Positions 22,575-34,199 of a DNA stretch of 64,000 nucleotides are shown here, in pieces. The DNA comes from Pegoplata infirma. Lineage: Eukaryota > Arthropoda > Insecta > Diptera > Anthomyiidae. Within the stretch, counting starts at the first letter, position 1. Each line of letters starts with the position of its first letter. A program made the translations under genes and the position numbers. Where the stretch lies: NCBI GenBank assembly GCA_963921195.1, contig OY992540.1, positions 37,967,890 through 38,031,889 of the forward strand, given 5' to 3'. The notes below the pieces were generated by a model that was not told the DNA's origin, searched no databases, and saw only the letters and a list, made by a program, of their open reading frames with translations.

Positions 22575-23590
22575 TATGGCAAAAAAGTTTTTCATCCGAT
22601 TTTGAATGTCAGGGCAAATTTTTATTCTTTTGGGCCTAAACCTTATGTGGTACAAATTTGAGTGATATCGGATTAAATTAACCCGTGGCGCCTGGCGATC
22701 AAAATTTTGGATTTTTGAAAATTAAAAAAAAAAAAAATTAAAAAAAGCTATGTATGTCTTGCGACATATCATACTTATTAATTTTAATGCGCTGAGCACA
22801 AATATTAAAGAATTTTCGGTCAAACGGTTTTCGAGATATCGCTATTTGAAATTTGCAAAAAAAAAAAATCTGAAAATTTGTATCCCTTGACCCTTTCAAA
22901 GAGCTTGACACAATATTTCATTCAAAATTAATTTTAGCCATATCCGATCAATTTAATGTGGCGCCCTTCAATCAAAGATTTACATTTTTGGAAAATTTCC
23001 GCCAAAATTTATAATTTTTAAAAAATAAAAAAAATAAATCGTGATACATTATTTTTATTAATTTTGGCATGCTGAACACAAAAATCAAAAAATATCTTAA
23101 ATCGGCCAAACGGTTTTTGAGTTATCGCCATTTGAAATTTTTCAAAAAATTTTACAAAATGGCGGTTTTTTCCTACGTTCAAGAAATTTTTTAAAAAAAA
23201 TCTTAAAATTTTGTTTTCGTTAACTATTTAATACAGCTGAATCCAAGCTTTCATTTAAACTTAATTTAAGCCAAATCAGACCATTTTAACCTATGGCGCC
23301 CTTCGAGCAAATTTTAGAGTTTTTGGTGAAAATTTTATAAAAAAGCAAAACTTTGATCGAAGGTCAAAATTTGAACTCCGATCAAAATGATCAGATTTGG
23401 CTTAAATTAATTTTGAATAAATGATTGTGTCAAGCTCTTTAAAAGGGTTGAGGTAAGAAATTTTGAGATTTTTTTTTAAATAAAAAAAATAAAAAAAATG
23501 GTGCGGGCGCAACGGGTTAATTTAATCCGATTGATCTCAAATTTGTACCACATATTTTTCAGAAAATCAAAAGTTGAAGAAAAATGCCAC
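22575..23590. mobile_element. Foldback built from direct and inverted subrepeats
   Basis: Outer arms: TTATGTGGTACAAATTTGAG...GGATTAAATTAACCCG at 22650-22690 and its complement at 23512-23555. Inside, GTGGCGCC-TGGCGATCAAAA recurs as direct copies near 22685, 22962 and 23293, followed by an inverted stretch from 23340. AAACGGTTTT(C/T)GAG(A/T)TATCGC also recurs (22825, 23110). Arm fragments are seen at 5010-5130, 34200-34330 and 60150-60280. Confidence 0.7.
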
Positions 23591-23616
23591 TCTATTGTAC
23601 TTGTTAGAATATAATA

Positions 23617-24027
23617 AGTGTCCGACCGAATACACCGTTTTGGTCGTAGCTGAATATTTGGCCGAAATCGAAGCCGATTCCGAATATTCAAAAAAAAAGT
23701 CATGTATGTAGTAAAAACAAGAAAAAAAGTGATACTCGACTTGGTGGAATACACAAATGTATAAAAATGTTATCTAGAAAGATTTATTTTGAGATAAAAA
23801 CTTTTTTAATGCATTTATGTAAAATTTAATAAACATTTTTTTGAGTGTAATTTTTTTTGATCGAAAAATTTTTTTGAGTGCAAAATCTTGTTTTAGCTGC
23901 AAAAAATTTAATATTGTGATTCAAAGTTTTTCAACACGTGAGTACAAATTTTATACAGTTATTCGGCCAAATTTTCGGCCATATTCAGCCAAAAATGTGG
24001 CCGAATCCGAAAATTCGGTTGGACACT
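23617..24027. mobile_element. hAT-like element, about 410 bp
   Basis: AGTGTCCGACCGAAT at the left and ATTCGGTTGGACACT at the right. The 8-base flanks ATATAATA and ACATAATA differ by one base, consistent with an aged hAT duplication, though the flanks are AT-rich. It contains a stretch (AACAAGAAAAAAAGTGATAC, CGACTTGGTGG) like a DINE terminus, so a further insertion is likely. Confidence 0.55.
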
Positions 24028-24029
24028 AC

Positions 24030-24340
24030 ATAATAATTTTCCTTAAGAATAGATGTCTCAGATATCAAAAACCTTTTTGTAGAATCAGATTTTTTCTCTA
24101 GGAATTCTGTTTTAGAATCCGATAGTTTTTTATTGAGTTTGTTCGCCTCTAAATCGTTAATAGGAGAAACATTTTATTTTTCACATGATAATGTTTTAAG
24201 GCTGGTGTCTAATTTTGAAAATGATGCAGGACGCAACCCGAGTTTGACTTTATACGCTAACGACTAACAAACAAGAAAATAAGAATTACTGTTTTCACTT
24301 TCTTAAAACCAAAAAGGTTTGTCACTTCGATTTGTACCTC
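24030..24340. other. No feature recognised
   Basis: Unassigned AT-rich spacer between two elements. Confidence 0.35.
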
Positions 24341-24344
24341 TGAT

Positions 24345-26160
24345 AACACTGTGCTTGAATTCGATACTTGTTTTTTAACAAGCTGGGCACCCTACTGGTA
24401 AAGTTAATTCGGGTACGCTGAATTCAATGGTTCTAGCCGTTTTTCGAAGTTAGCGCTCGTATTCTCAATTTTAAAATTTGATGCTTTCGTACAACAAAAA
24501 CGATATTTTTAATCTTTTGCGATAATTTTAAAATTTAAAATCATTCATGTCTGTTGAACTAACACAACAAACCATAATACCGTGAATTTTTTCGCGAAAA
24601 AAATTTTTTGTTCGCGAAAAAAATTTTTTGTTTGCGAAAAATCTTTGTTTTCGTGAAAAAATTGGTTCAATACAAATATTTTTAGTTTGATTTGAATTTA
24701 CGACAGCCATCTGGTAAAGCTAGTACGTGTAAACTAAATCCCATTGTAATATCAGTTTTTTTTTTTTTTTAAGTTATCGCATGTATTAGCGAAATTCGCG
24801 ATTATTTTTTTTTATTTTTAAGTCAAAAAACAATTTTTTTTTTTTCATATTATTTAGACAATTGCTAAATTTTTATCATCAAAACCAGCGGTTACCAACC
24901 TATGGTACGCGTACCACTAGGAAGTACGCGAAACTGTCCGCGGGGGTACACAAAATTTTTGTAATTTGGACATTCATTTCAGATTAACCTTTCAATGCTG
25001 GTTCCGCATCTGGCTTCCAAAGTTTTCCATAACGTCAGGTTTTTAAGAAAGTTGAGGTCAAAGTTCACAAAATACGTATTTTTGTGCAATTTAGAGAGAA
25101 TTTTTTTGCGATATCTTGAGATCTGACCACTAGTTTTCGATTAACCTTTAGATGCTGATTCCGAATATGGTTCCAAATTTTTATATGATGTCAGGTTTTT
25201 GAGAAAATGTATGTCAGATTTCTCTAAAAACGTGTTTTGGGGGTATTTTTGAGACGGATTGCGATAGAGTGGAAATTTTGGTACCATTTTTTTAAGCTCA
25301 AAATGCCCTTTCATTGTATATACGAGGGTGTTTCATTCGAAAAGTCAAGGAATTGTTGACCTGCCCTTGTATTAAAAAAAAAAAACATTTAAAAAAATTA
25401 AAAAAACGTCATATTTCCGCCCTCTTTGATGTGTTTTTGGAAATTTTTTTAAGAGTTCAAAAAACTTCCGTTGTTTAAAATGTTGGTGTAGAAACGACTG
25501 GTGAAATCAGATTTGCAATATTTTCAGTTGTTTTTGCTCTGCAGAAAAATCAGCTCAAAATCCGCGTTTTCAGATTTGATCTCCCCTAAATCATTTAAAA
25601 AAATGATAATACCCGCAGATAAAAAATTTCAAAATTAACTCTAATATTTAGATTAGAAGTTTTTTAACGAAAACAAAAAACTCGTTAGGGGGTACGCGAC
25701 AGACAAAATTAAAAATTTGGGGTACGCGAGCTAAAAAGGTTTGTAACTGCTTATCTAAACTCTACTGAATATACAAAAAAAAAAAAAAATTATTCGTGTA
25801 AATTTTTTTCCAAATTTTTTTTATTTTCCTATTAATTTATGAAAATGAGTAGAATACGATAAATTACAGACACAAAATTTTTGGAAAAAAAAATACTCGA
25901 TTTTTTTTTTCGCAGAATTTTTTTTTTTCTCCGAAAAAAACAATGGATTTTCTAAATTTATATTTAAAAACTATACCAAATGTCTAAAAATTTAATTTTT
26001 GTAGAACCAAGGCATTACAATTTTAAATCGGTAAAATCGCGAATACGAGCGCCAACTTCGAAAAACTGCTAGCACCATTGAATTCTGCGTACCCGAATTA
26101 GCTTTATCAACAGGGGGCCCAGCTTGTTAATTTTTGCGACAAGCACAATGTAATTGTTTC
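24345..26160. mobile_element. TIR element with about 130-bp termini, split by a hAT MITE
   Basis: Left arm AACAAGCTGGGCACCCTACT, TTCGGGTACGCTGAATTCAA and GCGCTCGTATTC is mirrored at 26025-26150 (GAATACGAGCGCC, TTGAATTCTGCGTACCCGAA, CCCAGCTTGTT). Between the arms and the hAT insert are GCGAAAAAAATTTTTTG repeats. No coding capacity is visible. Confidence 0.65.
24886..25752. mobile_element. hAT MITE, 867 bp
   Basis: Ends CAGCGGTTACCAACC and, inward from the right, AAGCAGTTACAAACC, resembling the CAGNGGTTCNCAACCT termini of hAT elements. 8-base flanks ATCAAAAC (24878-24885) and ATCTAAAC (25753-25760) match at 7 positions. Both subterminal regions carry GGTACGCG. Internally, ATCTGGCTTCCAAAGTTTTC and ATATGGTTCCAAATTTTTAT blocks indicate a diverged tandem duplication. 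Non-coding. Confidence 0.8.
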
Positions 26161-26164
26161 AGAA

Positions 26165-26675
26165 TTTGGTACTTTTATTATCAGAAAAACACTAGAATCT
26201 GAGACTTTTTCTTGGAGAGACATTTTAAAAATTTTTCGAAAGTTCTAAAACCATTTCTAAAGGAATAAATTTTAAATTTGTGTTAAAAAACATTATCCGC
26301 CCACCACCCCAAGATCTGGATCCCCGCTTAATAAGGCATTGTAAAAACCCAAGATTACTATTTCCCTTACCCAGTATTAATATATAACCACGAATACAGT
26401 TAACTTCTATATCAAAATTGTAAAAGAAGTAAGTAACACGCCGAAATTAAGGAAATTTTAGTTTATGGGCTCAGCTCTCCATTAACCCATTTCGACATAC
26501 ATAATTTTTTTTTTTGCTTTCTTATTTTTTAATGCTTCCAGGTTAAAAGTATGGTAATATGAACAAAAAAGAGCGTACTAGTAAGAAATGAACAAAATTC
26601 CTTAGTGTATTAAATAAAGAAAAAAAGAGCCTTCTACCCCAAACCAGTAAATGTTATATTAACCCATTTTGCTAT
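26165..26675. other. No feature recognised
   Basis: AT-rich, unassigned. Confidence 0.35.
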
Positions 26676-27036
26676 ATATTACAGTCAGTGTTGCCACCAG
26701 TGAACCAACAAATTATCCAGGAGTTTGTCCGAAATTATCCAAAATCCCAAAAATTATCCAAAAAAAAAATATTCCAGGAACGTTTTTTTAACGAAACAAA
26801 AGTGGTTTATTTAAATACAATTTAAAGAATACATGAAATTATTTTTTAAATAAAAATCATACATCTTGTACTGTTCAGAATAAAAAATATTTTATAATAG
26901 CATTACCAGAGCTTCAAAGAATGAAATCCTTTTCGAATGAATTCTCAAAAAAATACATTCCATTTTCATAGTCAGTGAATGCATTCGATTTCATAAATCA
27001 ACATTGAATGCAGTCCTTGGAATTCATTCGATTTAG

Positions 27037-27684
27037 GTTAGGTTAGGTTATGGTGGATGGCATTGGCAAAAAAAAAAAACAATGCCCATAGAGGCCGACT
27101 TGTGGCCCATTATGATTCCAGTTTCCCTTCTTCTTCGATAAAAAATCAATAGTTGCATCTATGCATTCCACTTCGATAATTTGATAAACGCCAGTAAGGT
27201 CCATGGATTTATTCCTCGGATTTCATGTAAATTCTGAAAGAAGAAAGAGCCAAATAATTTAAATCTTCTAAAAGACAGTGCAGGGCATTCACATAAAAAG
27301 TGATAACTGTCCTCAACAGCTTCCCTACACCATCGGCATGTATCATCATTACCTCTTCCAATTCTTACCATGTGTTTACCCAGGGTGTTGTGGCCTGTAA
27401 TCAAATTTATTACCATTCTCAGTTGTCTTCTATCCATATCAAGAAGAACTTGGCTATGTTTCAACGAATTTTCATCCCATAATGATTTTGTCTGAATACA
27501 GCAGTCCGACTCAGCCCATCGGGTTAACCAAGTTTCTCTCGCTTCTAGTCTGATCCGTTGCGAAATTAGAGATAGAGGTGGATAGACGTCATTCACAGCC
27601 AATTCCTGTGGAAAATTGGCTCCCCGCTTAGCAAGTTCATCTGCCTTTTCGTTGCCCAGTATATCTTTATGTCCAGGTACCCAG
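27037..27684 (-). mobile_element. 5'-truncated LINE with 12-bp target duplication
   Basis: CATTCGATTTAG lies exactly on both sides (27025-27036 and 27685-27696). The minus-strand element starts inside RNase H and ends in ATAACCTAACCTAACC. The 3' UTR contains ATCATAATGGGCCACAAGTC and a poly-A stretch. This is a textbook target-primed reverse transcription product. Confidence 0.9.
27159..27683 (-). pseudogene. LINE ORF2 fragment: RNase H end plus zinc knuckle
   Basis: Begins WVPGHKDILGNEKADELAKR, the RNase H C-terminal block with the His and the last catalytic Asp (in EKADELA). The frame then runs uninterrupted through RLEARETWLTRW, LITGHNTLGKHMVRIGRG and the Cys/His region CRWCREAVEDSYHFLCECP-ALSFRRFKLFGS to a normal stop. 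The frame continues upstream of the apparent start near 27602 to the truncation at 27684. There is no nonsense or frameshift, so the insertion looks younger than the other LINE tails here. The rest of RNase H, RT and endonuclease are absent. Confidence 0.85.
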
Positions 27685-28734
27685 CATTCGATTTAGAAAA
27701 TCGAATGCATTCGATTTTTTATCATTCCACTGCGAATGCAATCGATTTTTTAAATAGATAGACCAAAACGAAGCCAAATTTTGGTCCATAGTATCGCCGA
27801 CTCTCTTTACATACGATGATCCTAATGGGCTCTAATTTTGAATCCTAAAAAAATTGGTGTTTCCGAAAATTTTAAAAATGCACATACGACAAATGCCTAC
27901 ACGAAAAAAAGTGTGAAGAGTGCTAGCGATACTATGGACAAAAAATTGGCTCCGTTTTTCTCTATCTTGGTTAGTTTTTTTAAGTTTTTTATGCAATGAA
28001 TGAATAAGCCATTCGATTTTTTAAATTGAATGAAAAGAAAATTGATTGCATTCGCAAGTGAATGCATTCGATTTTCAAAAGTCGAATGAAAAAAAAAAAC
28101 GAATGCATTCGATTTTTTAAAGTGGAATGAATAATAAAATGAATGCATTCGATATTAATAAATCGAATGAGTCTAAAGTGAATTCATTCAATTCGCTAAA
28201 ATGTGATTGGGGAATGCAATCACTAAATTTTCATTCAGAATGCCAAATCGAATTAAGGAATGAAATCCTTCGAAGCTCTGAGTATTACTAGTGCTTTTTG
28301 TAGTTTTTTTAATCATTTCTTTAGTGAGCTCAAAATTTGCACCTCCATTTCAATACCTTCTTTTGTAAAAAGAATTGAAGCTACAGTATTTGAAGATAAT
28401 TTAATTCCTAAATCGGTACAACTCTTTCTACTGATGAATTAGAAAATGGAAGAATTATAAGAAATTTGAAAACGACTTCGAAATTTACCAGCACAATTTG
28501 TAATTTTAAAAACGTTTTCCCAATAAGTAAAAGGATTTGCCAAAACTAAAAAAGTCGCAAAATTAAAATAAAAAAAATTTATATTTTGTCGGTGTAAAAC
28601 TTTAAATTGTAAATGATAAAATTATCCATAAATTATCTAAAAATGTAATTATCCAAAGAGTATCCAAAAAATTTTAAATTATCCATTTTTGGATAATTAT
28701 CCAAGAAGTGGCAACACTGATTACAGTAGTATAT

Positions 28735-30360
28735 ATTTTACTCATTTTATTGTATTCCTGTAGAAACCAGGCAGTGTGGCTAGTACAAAAAAAAAAAACA
28801 TAAGAACAAATATTCGTTGTACTTCTTAAACTTGCAACACAAGGGCACACGTTAGATGGGTACAAAATTAAATGGGAAATGTAGATTTTTTTCTTTAAAA
28901 AAATCATTAAAAATTTACCGGATTTGGAAAATTTTCCCTAAAAAAAATTTTCGATAGAAAACCACATAAATTTTGAAACATTTTTGATATAGAAAAAAAT
29001 TTCCAATTCCTAAATATTTTCCCTTAATAAACAATATGTGTTATACATTTTAAAGAAAAAGTCTGAGATTCGGAAGCAGTTTTTCTTAATTTGTTTTTAT
29101 TATTTTGAATCACCCTATTACCCATATACTCTGTAGACTGTGTTAATACACTTATTATATTTGTTAGGATGAGTGTATATTTCATTATGTGTTTGTGTGT
29201 GTATTTGCGTTTGTGTGAATTTTGTATGTTTGTGGGTTTTCGCAATGTCCTGAAGTGAAAATTAATGGCTACAAATTTTTATGGCAGCATTTGTCACTGA
29301 TTTAATGGTGATTTACGCGTGTACATGGACACCAAACGCAAAAAAAAACACACACATACAACCAAAATAAAAAGTGTCAAACAATGCAGTCGAGTTAAAA
29401 GCAAAAATTTGTTTGGATTTTTCTTTTTGAGGTTAATATTGGTTTACTGTAGATTATTTTTTTTTTTGTCAAAAATTTAATAATAAATATTTCTTAATGA
29501 TTTATTCAATAATTTACTTATGTTATTATGCATAACAAATTTAATTTATGCTGCGTTTTGAAATTCTAAAGAAGAATTATTTCAAAAGCTCTTTAAAATA
29601 ATTTATTTTAATTAATTAATATATTTAATTTATTGTAAAATGTTTTTGAATTTCAAAGATGTTTTATTTTGTCACCACAAATCACAATGCGCCTTAGTGT
29701 GTTAAGTATACAAATATAATAGTTTCAAGAAAGATGTCCTTAAGTCTTAAATTTAAAATATGTACATTAAGGGTCTAACTTTTTTTTTATAGCAAAATAT
29801 CACTTTGTCACAGTGTTAACGAAATTGTGTTTTGATTACTTTGGAATTTCAATTTTTAAAGTTTTCTTACAAATTTCAATAAAATTGTTTATTATTTCTT
29901 TATGTTAAGACTTGATACTTTATTTCTTTTGGTAATAATTTTTCTTTGAAACTTTAGAGCCCTCATATGAAATGAAATATTATAAAAACAATTTTGCAAT
30001 ATATGACCTTTTAAATATGAATTTTGCACTCAAAAAATTATGTAGGTAAATTCCAGTGAATATTATTTTAAAACAAGTGAAATTTTATTTAAAAACCATT
30101 CCACTGTTTTTTCATTTAAAATAAAAACCCATTACAGTAAATTTAAAATGTTTATTTAATGATTAACGAAAACATTAATTTAATTTTTTTGGTACATTTT
30201 GATTTTAAAAAGTACCGTGGTACTACCGCGACTCATTTGGTACAATTTTAAAATTTCCAATTTCTTTCTTTATAACTCATCGAAATATTGGTAAAAGACC
30301 CCAGCTTTTTTTCTTTACTTAAAAAAATGCTTAAAAGGGTACTAATGCTACACTGATTTA
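28735..30360. other. No gene recognised; GTGT-rich patch near 29190
   Basis: AT-rich sequence with a GTGTTTGTGTGTGTATTTGCG patch and ACACACATAC near 29350. No supported gene. Confidence 0.4.
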
Positions 30361-30364
30361 CACC

Positions 30365-30832
30365 GTTGTTGAGTTGAGTTGAGGGTGGGTTGTACAAGCC
30401 TAAAAATAAGTAAATTTTCTAGGCAAGTCCATGGCGCTCAGTCTTAAACTAGTCCATTGTACCGTACCCTGAAAAGAAAGATTAAGTAAGGGTGATAAAA
30501 GGTTGAGAAGAAAAAAAAAAAAAAATCGACGAAACGTCGGGAAAGCTGTAATAAAAAAATGCTTTTTATTTACATTAGTTAACCTTAGGCCCCATTAGCT
30601 TAAATAAATAACAAATCAGAAAGAAAAGTGCTTGTTCAGAATTTTTTAGTTGCTTTCACAAACTTGAGAAAATCAGACAAGGGAAGTCCATGGACCGTGT
30701 CCATAGACAGAATATCAGAACCCAATATCCGCAGTCTAGCCATTGAGAACGCTGGACAACAACAGACGTGTGTCATCATCCTCAAGACAAGCCACGCATA
30801 ATGGGTCTGATAAGACACCATAAAGGAGACTC
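30365..30832 (-). mobile_element. LINE 3' end, same family as the window-start LINE
   Basis: Minus-strand C-terminal coding (30636-30821) followed by a 3' UTR sharing GGTACAATGG, TTTAAG and CTGAGCGCC with 770-830. It ends in a CAACTCAACTCAACAACG tail. 5'-truncated. Confidence 0.75.
30636..30821 (-). pseudogene. LINE ORF2 C-terminal region with a frameshift
   Basis: One frame reads LSDPLCVACLEDDDT, the first half of the C-x2-C knuckle. The adjacent frame reads THVCCCPAFSMARLRILGSD...LPLSDFLKFVK to the stop. The family order needs both in a row, so a single-base loss near 30770 breaks the ORF. The apparent Met start is within the element. Confidence 0.75.
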
Positions 30833-31057
30833 TTTTTTAGTTGTTACCCCTTGTTTTAAAACAGTTTAAAGTAGTTTTCAAATGAAATTTTTCTAAAATT
30901 GTCTTACAAAAAAAGTAAAGGTATCAGAATTGGACACTTAAGAAAAACATTATTACTCACTTTTATCAAACGATTTTCAACAGAAGTATCAGTGAGTAAT
31001 TTATAGACAATTAATGAAGATAGTATTAATTGCAGATTTTGAGACCTTTCATCTTTA

Positions 31058-33313
31058 CACCCAAAAAAGTATTACAGTAATTATTTAGTTATTCAAAAAG
31101 GATTTATTTAAAGTTGTTTTAAACGTTTTATCGCTTGTTTTTCAAGGAAATTAAAATATTGAATGACCTATACACACGGTGAGCCTCAGCGATGTTCAGG
31201 TTGAACTTTAGTGTCGACGAAAAGTGTAAATGCAGTTGGATTTCTACATGATTAGTTGTCACAAAACTGTTTTCAGCGAAATCGTAGCTGATCGCATTCG
31301 CGAGATATCGCGAAATTAGTGATTTTATATTTTTAAAAATTTTGATATTGAAGTTTTTTAAATATTTTCAAAAACTGAGTCTACAGTTTTCATTGTACTT
31401 ATTTTAAGGTCACAAAACAGTTAACATCGAAATCCTATCTTCTTTAGTTCGCGAGAAATCGCGAAATAACTTTTTTGTCAATTTTTGTTTTTCAACTTTT
31501 TCTAGGTTTTTTTCAAATGTTGTGGAAAGCTGATATGCACTTTAATGTGTACGTGATCGAAGGTCATAAGGGTGTTGACATCAAAGTTGTAGGTGTACAC
31601 TGTCGCAAGATTTCGCGGAATTATTTATTTATTTTTTATTTTTTATTTTTCAATTTTGCATGTTCTTTTGAAATGGTGTAAAAACGTGGTATGCATTTTT
31701 ATTTGTACATGATAAAAAGACATTAAACTGCTAACACAAAAGTCCTATGTGGTCAATTCTTTAAGGAATCGCAAAGTTAATAAATGGCTATGAATTATTT
31801 GAAGAAAAAGAGAGTGCATATTAATATTACAATACAAAATAAATGAAAAAAAAATTGAAAAATTTTTCGCGATTTTTCGCGAAAATTAGCTTCAATATAT
31901 TGATTTCAGCAGTTTTACCACCTTCAGTTACGGGCAATTTAAACTGCATACCATATACTTGTCGTTACTTAATTTTTTTTTTTTTTTTTGATACCAAAGA
32001 AAAAAAAGTAATTTATTATAAAAGCTCGTACAGTAATTTTGCGATTTCTCGGGAAATTGAGCGTCTATAATTTTTATGTTTGCAGTTTTGTCACCTCTAA
32101 TAACCTCGAATTCAAACTGCATACCACATTTTTGTCGTTAATTGAAGTATATGTTTTTACAGACCACAAATAACACAAATTAATGAATAAATAGTAGATA
32201 AGCGAGTTTTTTTGCGATATCTCGAAGAATTAAGCAGCTAGAATTTAAATGTTAACAGCCTTATGACCTTTGATCAATAGCAAGTCAAACTGCATTTCGT
32301 GTTTTTCAACAATGTTAAAGAAACTTCTTTTATTAATCAAAACAAGAAATACCCCCAAAAAGCTGTTTTTCGCTATTTCTCGCGAAAGTGAGCAGCTATA
32401 ATTTTTTTGGGGGCAGTTTTAATTTCTTCCAGCATGTTCAAATCAAACTGCTTACCACTTTTTTTAACATTTCTAAAGAACCGGGTTTAAAATATAATAA
32501 AAAAAAATAAAATATATATATAATTACGCGATATCTCGCGAAATTTAGCACCTACAATTTTGATGTCAACAGCTGTGTGATCTTTGATCAACCGCAAGTA
32601 AAACTGCATACCATGTTTTTATGAAATTTTAAAAAATCATATATGAAGATAAAAACAAAAATAAAAACAGCAAAGAAGTAATTTCGCGATTTCTCGCGAA
32701 ATTGAGAAGATATGATTTCGCTGTTAACTGTGTTGTGACATGTAAATAAATACAATTAAAACTGCATACCCAGTTTTTGAAGATATTTAAAAAACTTTAT
32801 TGTCAAAATTTTAGAAAATACAAAAACACTAATTTCGCGATATCTCGCGAATGCGATCAGCTACGATTTCGCTGTTAACAGTTCTGTGACATTTAATTAT
32901 GTAGAAATCGAACTGCGCTTACACTTTTCGTCGACACTAAAGTTCAACCTGAACATCGCTGAGGCTCACCGTGTACAGTTGTTAAAAAAATAAACAACAA
33001 AATTTACAGAAAAATATTTTTATCAGTTAAATTATTTGTGACTGATTATTCCGTATAATTTTACAAAAGTACGGTTTTTGTAGTTTGTTATTAAAAAAAA
33101 ACATTTTTACTCCACAAAATAAAAAATTGTAAACAGTTAAAATAACTGAAATATCATTAAATTTTACGGAATGTCTAGTCATTTATTAACGTTTAAAAAT
33201 AACTGAAAAAGTATATTGTTTCAAATAAAATATTTGTAGTCCGTTTTTTAAAATGAAAAACGATTGTTTTAAACGTTTTTGCAGTTGAATTTACTTACAA
33301 AATATTTTGTGGT
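31058..33313. mobile_element. CACTCAAAA-type MITE interrupted by a foldback
   Basis: The left end, after TA at 31056-31057, reads CACCCAAAAAAGTATTACAG. The right end GTTGAATTTACTTACAAAATATTTTG is near 33310. The complete uninterrupted copy is at 54386-54841, and flanking sequence matches closely on both sides of the foldback insert (GTTTTAAACGTTTTATCG on the left; ACGATTGTTTTAAACGTTTT on the right). Confidence 0.8.
31175..32973. mobile_element. 1.8-kb foldback with TCGCGA subrepeats, TACA duplication
   Basis: Near-perfect termini CACGGTGAGCCTCAGCGATG and CATCGCTGAGGCTCACCGTG, complementary for over 50 bases. TACA at 31171-31174 and 32974-32977. The empty site GATTTATACAGTTG is present in the related copy near 54500. 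The interior consists of about 11 subrepeats of roughly 150-170 bp, each centred on a dyad such as CGCGATATCTCGCGAA; about four face one way (31299-31760) and seven the other (31867-32850). No transposase ORF. Confidence 0.9.
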
Positions 33314-33314
33314 T

Positions 33315-33628
33315 AGAAAAATTCTGAAATCTTGTCACAATTTTCATGATACACACTCAGATACATTTTTCTTGTTACAAAAATGGTACGGTGAGAGTCC
33401 AAAATTCCAATTTTTAACGTTGGTACAAAATTGAAAACCTCATTTAACATCCCTGTTATAAAAACTTAAAATTTAAATTGATTTATATGACTTTGTTTTT
33501 GTATCGCCTACTTTCAGGGTCGAATTTAATTCTCTTCTGATTCTTTTCTATTGGTCGTATGAGTTATAAAATATTTCCATGTGAATTTGATACCAATCAT
33601 ACGCTCAGTTGCACAAATTATTTCTATT
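33315..33628. other. No feature recognised
   Basis: AT-rich spacer. An ACACTCAGATACATTTTTC stretch near 33355 may be a decayed MITE end. Confidence 0.3.
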
Positions 33629-33638
33629 TGCACACGTG

Positions 33639-34164
33639 CAGCGATGCCAACTCATCGCGTTTCGCGCTAGTTTTAGCGCTTTCTGACCAACAAAAAGCGC
33701 ATTTTTTAAATCTAGCGCGTTTTAAAAAAAGGCGCTAAACTGGCGCGTTTTCTCTTTTTCATATAGCGCCTTTAGCGCTTTCTTTCTACAACCAATCACT
33801 ACATGAAAAAATGTACATTTTACATCAGAAACATCATAATAACAGTCTTAAATCCATATTTTTCACTTAGGTGCTGTAGTACAACCACAGAAATGTGAAA
33901 CTTTGTTGAAAATTAACAAAAATAAAGTGGTTTTTATAATAAAAACGGAAAACAATTTTGTTTGAAAATTATATTTCGCCATTTTTAAACTTATTCTGCG
34001 ATTAGGCCTGATGATTTTACAAAATTTTATATTAAAACCGTTAAATTAAACATAGTTTTTTTTAGCGCTTTTTGGCGTTTTTTACTTAATTAAAATGTAG
34101 CGCTTTTTAGCGTTTTTTAAGTCACTGTTTTGCGCGTTTTGCCTGTAAAAAGTTGGCATCACTG
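33639..34164. mobile_element. hAT MITE, 526 bp, perfect 8-bp duplication
   Basis: Ends CAGCGATGCCAACT and AGTTGGCATCACTG, flanked by CACACGTG on both sides (33631-33638, 34165-34172). The interior is AT-rich in the middle but both flanks are crowded with AGCGC, GGCGC and TTTAGCG motifs. Non-coding. Confidence 0.9.
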
Positions 34165-34199
34165 CACACGTGCTCTAAATCTGTATTTTTTGTATATCA

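Larger units (their letters stand above)
26907..28280. mobile_element. hAT-like element nested in the outer hAT
   Basis: Ends CAGAGCTTCAAAGAATGAAA and, inward from the right, CAGAGCTTCGAAGGATTTCA. 8-base flanks AGCATTAC (26899-26906) and AGTATTAC (28281-28288) differ at one base. Both halves are full of GAATGCATTCGATTTT palindromic subrepeats. A hairpin with ATAGTATCGC/GCGATACTAT arms lies at 27786-27946. Without the LINE insert it is about 0.7 kb. Confidence 0.85.
26686..28719. mobile_element. hAT element (outer), perfect 8-bp duplication
   Basis: Termini CAGTGTTGCCAC and GTGGCAACACTG with ATTACAGT repeated exactly at 26678-26685 and 28720-28727. AAATTATCCA motifs line both subterminal regions. 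The interior is interrupted by a second hAT-like element at 26907-28280. No transposase motif remains, so it is non-autonomous. Confidence 0.9.

Noticed and set aside
27030..27050. Telomere (TTAGG)n tract
   Set aside because: Only three units, located exactly between the LINE 3' UTR and its target duplication; it is a retrotransposon tail.
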